A DNA stretch of 64,000 bases, taken from positions 1-64,000 of the forward strand of contig CAXGAH010000014.1 in assembly GCA_964007875.1 (NCBI GenBank), written 5' to 3'. Numbering within the stretch: position 1 is the stretch's first letter; each line of letters opens with the position of its first letter. Positions 61,722 to 64,000 of the stretch are shown here, piece by piece. The stretch is from UBA1275 sp002323515 (GTDB lineage: Bacteria; Bacteroidota; Rhodothermia; Balneolales; Balneolaceae). A program made the position numbers and the translations under genes. The notes beneath the pieces were generated by a model. The model ran no database searches. It saw only the letters and a program-made list of their open reading frames with translations, and had not been told where the DNA came from.

Positions 61722-63728
61722 TTACTGCCTAAATTGATTGCGTTCAGCAATGGATGCCTGGTTATTGGTGATAAACTCAACAATGCGAACACTCGAAGCG
61801 GAATTAGTTGACGTAGTATGCGATGGGTTGAGTTTATCCGGCTTCCTTACGTTAAGCTGCTTAGCCCGAGAGTTATTATTTTCACTGATTAAAGTATTTG
61901 TCCGGAGTACGTTCTTAACTAGTTCGGCCCAATTAGTCTTCCATAGCTGTTTAGAATGGGTGATTTTTGTATAGGACAGCCCATAGCCTTGTGCAAGATG
62001 CTCAATGGATACCTGTTGCGGAGTAAGAAACCATTCCATGCTTTCCGGGGCTGCTTGTTGAACGGGTAGGCTACTGAAAATACTTCCACCTCCGTTATTA
62101 ATGATAAAAATTACTAAAGGTTGGGTAATTAGCTTTGCGGATAAAAGAGCGTTGATGTCATATAAAAACGCAATATCACCAGTAATGAGAGCCATAGGTA
62201 GCTGGGTGGATAACGACACTCCTAGTGCAGTAGAACTAATCCCATCGATTCCTGCAGCGCCACGCTGGGCTATCAAAGGGTTGTCAACCGACCACATTGG
62301 AGCAAATAATGCTTGATCACGGACTGGTAAGGAGTTGGACAAAAAAATGGGTGTTGATACCGGGATAATGGTACTTAGCCGGTAAAAGACCGCTCCATCG
62401 GTAAGTGTATCGTTTTTATTATGGATGAATTGTTTCGCTAACAGTTCCAAATGTTGCTTATGTTGCTCATCAAATGCACTATGCCAATCTTTAGTTGTAT
62501 CTTGCGTATGTTTTTTTTGCAGGTTAACCCATGAAAAAGCCACTTCTGGAGTGATAAAAGAAGGTTCACTGGCTATTGCATCTTCAAAAGGTTCATGCGT
62601 AATGAATCTTAGCTGAGTGAGGTGCTTATGCTCCGAAAAAAAACGAGCCAAGGCTGGGTTTACTACTTCCTTTCCTAAACGAACAATTCCATCAATTGAG
62701 TTAAATGGAGAAGAATTGGAATGCTTTAAACGGTATAGCAATGCTTCCCATCCTAAAATAATTTTACTTTTAATCACCTTTGAATTTTTCAAATCCCACC
62801 CATACAAGGAAGCTCCTGCCTCTAAAATGATTCGGGCATTTGGATGATTTGCGAGAGTAGGTAGGAGTTTAAACCATTGAAATGGGGTAGGATCTGAGCC
62901 TATTACTATCAAAGGCCTCTTCATTTCAGTATAGCTATTCTGTACCTGATCAAGGTGTAATAGCGTGGCTTCTTTTTCAAGGACCTGGCTCAAATATTTG
63001 CGGTTAGTATTAAAAGTAGGCTCCTGCTTAGCAGTAGTAGAATGTAATCTGGAAAGTGTAGTTAGCCCTACTAATTCAGGTCGAACTAGGCGATCAGAGG
63101 TCAGGTCCGATATGGGCTTATTAGAATCTTTTTCTGCTTCTAAAACCAATGCTCTACTGTCCTTGACATATTTGTTAAACTGTCGCTTTGTGGGCTCAAA
63201 GGGCTTATTGAAAGGAATATTTATATGAATAGGCCCCCCTGAGGTGGCCAACTGTAATGCGCGTATCATATCTTCTTGGATATCCGATGGATTTTCTTTC
63301 CCGTTTTGAGTTTCCGCCTCTGGTAATTGGATAAAATCTAAGACATGCCCGCCAAATAGATGCTGCTGTCGTATAGTTTGTGATGCTCCAACCTGTTGGA
63401 GGAGTGCTGGGCGATCGGCAGTGAGGACGACCAGTGGAATTGAGGATTGATAGGCTTCGATAACAGCGGGGTAATAATTCGCGCCAGCTGTTCCGGATGT
63501 ACAACATAGAAGTGTAGGTCTTTTTGATACTTTAGACATTCCGAGCGCCACAAAACCGGCTGAACGTTCATCGATAACAGAAACACACCGAATACCGGGA
63601 AAATGAATAAGTGCAAGCGTAAGAGAGGTATTTCGAGAACCAGGAGAAAGAACGGCCTCTTTTATGCCTTGGTTGTAACACTCCTTGATTAGCGCAGAGG
63701 CCCAACTAAAGGATAGGGTCTTTTGCAT
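61722..63728 (-). CDS. menD: SEPHCHC synthase
   Basis: Thiamine-diphosphate enzyme joining 2-oxoglutarate and isochorismate. From the ATG at 63728 it has 668 residues, longer than the ~560 of E. coli. The N-terminal thiamine-diphosphate segment EAVLSPGSRNTSLTLAL and IDERSAGFVALGMSK with CCTSGTAGANYYPAVIEA are clearly MenD. The cofactor-binding GDIAFLYDINALL motif and NNGGGSIFSSLPV follow near 540-590. The extra length is spread over the middle domain and a Ser/Asn-rich stretch near the end. A TTG 117 bp upstream would run deeper into menF and is not needed; the ATG already overlaps the menF end by 23 bp. Confidence 0.93.
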   Translation of the reverse strand: MQKTLSFSWASALIKECYNQGIKEAVLSPGSRNTSLTLALIHFPGIRCVSVIDERSAGFVALGMSKVSKRPTLLCCTSGTAGANYYPAVIEAYQSSIPLVVLTADRPALLQQVGASQTIRQQHLFGGHVLDFIQLPEAETQNGKENPSDIQEDMIRALQLATSGGPIHINIPFNKPFEPTKRQFNKYVKDSRALVLEAEKDSNKPISDLTSDRLVRPELVGLTTLSRLHSTTAKQEPTFNTNRKYLSQVLEKEATLLHLDQVQNSYTEMKRPLIVIGSDPTPFQWFKLLPTLANHPNARIILEAGASLYGWDLKNSKVIKSKIILGWEALLYRLKHSNSSPFNSIDGIVRLGKEVVNPALARFFSEHKHLTQLRFITHEPFEDAIASEPSFITPEVAFSWVNLQKKHTQDTTKDWHSAFDEQHKQHLELLAKQFIHNKNDTLTDGAVFYRLSTIIPVSTPIFLSNSLPVRDQALFAPMWSVDNPLIAQRGAAGIDGISSTALGVSLSTQLPMALITGDIAFLYDINALLSAKLITQPLVIFIINNGGGSIFSSLPVQQAAPESMEWFLTPQQVSIEHLAQGYGLSYTKITHSKQLWKTNWAELVKNVLRTNTLISENNNSRAKQLNVRKPDKLNPSHTTSTNSASSVRIVEFITNNQASIAERNQFRQ

Positions 63729-64000
63729 AATGTTTTTCCAAAGGAGGAGATTTTTGTACCCGCGTTGCAATTCGTACTGCGTCAACCATAGGTTTGAATT
63801 TGAGTTCGGTTTCCATCCATTCATTTTTCGGATCCGAATCTTCAACTATACCGCATCCTGCATAAAAATGAGCCGTATTTTTCTCAATTAAGCCACTTCG
63901 AATGGCGACGTAGAATTCACCTGTCCCATGTGAGTTAATCCACCCAATTGGGGAAGCATACCAACCTCTGGTAAAAGACTCTTCTTTTTCGATAAATTCA
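63706..64000 (-). CDS. menF: Isochorismate synthase, C-terminal part (gene runs off the window)
   Basis: The minus strand from 64000 to the TAG at 63708-63706 reads as the C-terminal 97 residues of a chorismate-binding enzyme. Conserved segments are GWYASPIGW, FYVAIRSG, FYAGCGIVEDSDP and the following NEWMETELK, which match isochorismate synthases at the catalytic end. It is incomplete because the N-terminal part lies beyond the window. The stop lies 23 bp inside the menD start, so menF and menD overlap and are probably coupled. It provides isochorismate, the MenD substrate. Confidence 0.9.
   Translation of the reverse strand, partial: EFIEKEESFTRGWYASPIGWINSHGTGEFYVAIRSGLIEKNTAHFYAGCGIVEDSDPKNEWMETELKFKPMVDAVRIATRVQKSPPLEKHYAKDPIL

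Noticed and set aside
1..64000. CRISPR arrays, tRNA/rRNA genes, insertion sequences and phage genes
   Set aside because: No repeat-spacer pattern, no transposase or integrase homologue and no tRNA-like cloverleaf noticed in the intergenic regions read by eye; a tRNA or covariance scan could still reveal a missed small RNA.

Overview
The window reads as a housekeeping-rich chromosomal segment of a Gram-negative bacterium from the Bacteroidota/FCB side of the tree, most likely the Balneolota/Rhodothermota lineage (inference). Supporting signs are a short primary sigma factor of the Bacteroidota type, sigma-54, a menaquinone operon, an outer-membrane protein with a type IX secretion (T9SS) sorting tail, a TonB-dependent receptor with a carboxypeptidase-like N-terminal domain, a two-component sensor with a Reg_prop propeller, and a 2-oxoglutarate dehydrogenase E1 fused to an E2-like domain. 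Most genes are closely packed. Strong Shine-Dalgarno sites appear only in places, and several genes need TTG or GTG starts. I see no rRNA, tRNA, CRISPR array, phage or insertion sequence.

Layout. 0.2-7.8 kb (+): pyrimidine-nucleoside phosphorylase, then a PspA-type membrane-stress cluster (pspA plus two unrecognised partners), a crotonase, a CorC/CNNM transporter and an AAA+ ATPase. 7.8-8.8 kb (-): a small membrane protein and azurin. 9.2-20.3 kb: pheA, xseA (-), pyrC, a secreted nuclease/phosphatase, tsaB, accD, obgE, a dprA remnant with four in-frame stops, and a phosphohexomutase (-). 20.3-27.5 kb: a DUF3109 protein, rpoN, a possible DNA glycosylase (-), a UbiA-type prenyltransferase and a large T9SS-exported propeller protein (-). 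27.9-34.2 kb: class III aminotransferase and aldehyde dehydrogenase (+), converging on the Kgd-type 2-oxoglutarate enzyme (-). 34.4-39.9 kb: oligoendopeptidase F, a GAF/degenerate-GGDEF protein overlapping deoB, and rpoD. 40-47.8 kb: a GNAT-like protein (-), a sensor kinase/response regulator pair, an unusual Tyr/Trp- and Ser/Arg-rich lipoprotein and a beta-barrel protein. 48-52.2 kb: ybbP and ybbA (-), divergent from tesA. 52.3-57.9 kb: an SGNH lipoprotein (-), a TonB-dependent receptor and an SGNH esterase-like lipoprotein. 58.0-60.0 kb: grpE-dnaJ behind a good sigma-54 promoter. 60.0-64.0 kb (-): menF(partial)-menD-menH-menB.

Themes. Menaquinone synthesis, azurin and 2-oxoglutarate oxidation fit a respiratory heterotroph. 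The deoA and deoB homologues support nucleoside salvage. The envelope is well represented by PspA, the T9SS cargo, the TonB receptor/lipoprotein pair, YbbAP and several signal-peptide proteins. The observations most worth following are the sigma-54 element in front of grpE-dnaJ (rpoN is in the same window), the frame-preserved but multiply interrupted dprA, the PspA cluster partners, the receptor/SGNH-lipoprotein pair, the degenerate GGDEF protein translationally coupled to deoB, and an AccD lacking all four zinc cysteines. I did not find a clearly new defence or mobile system.
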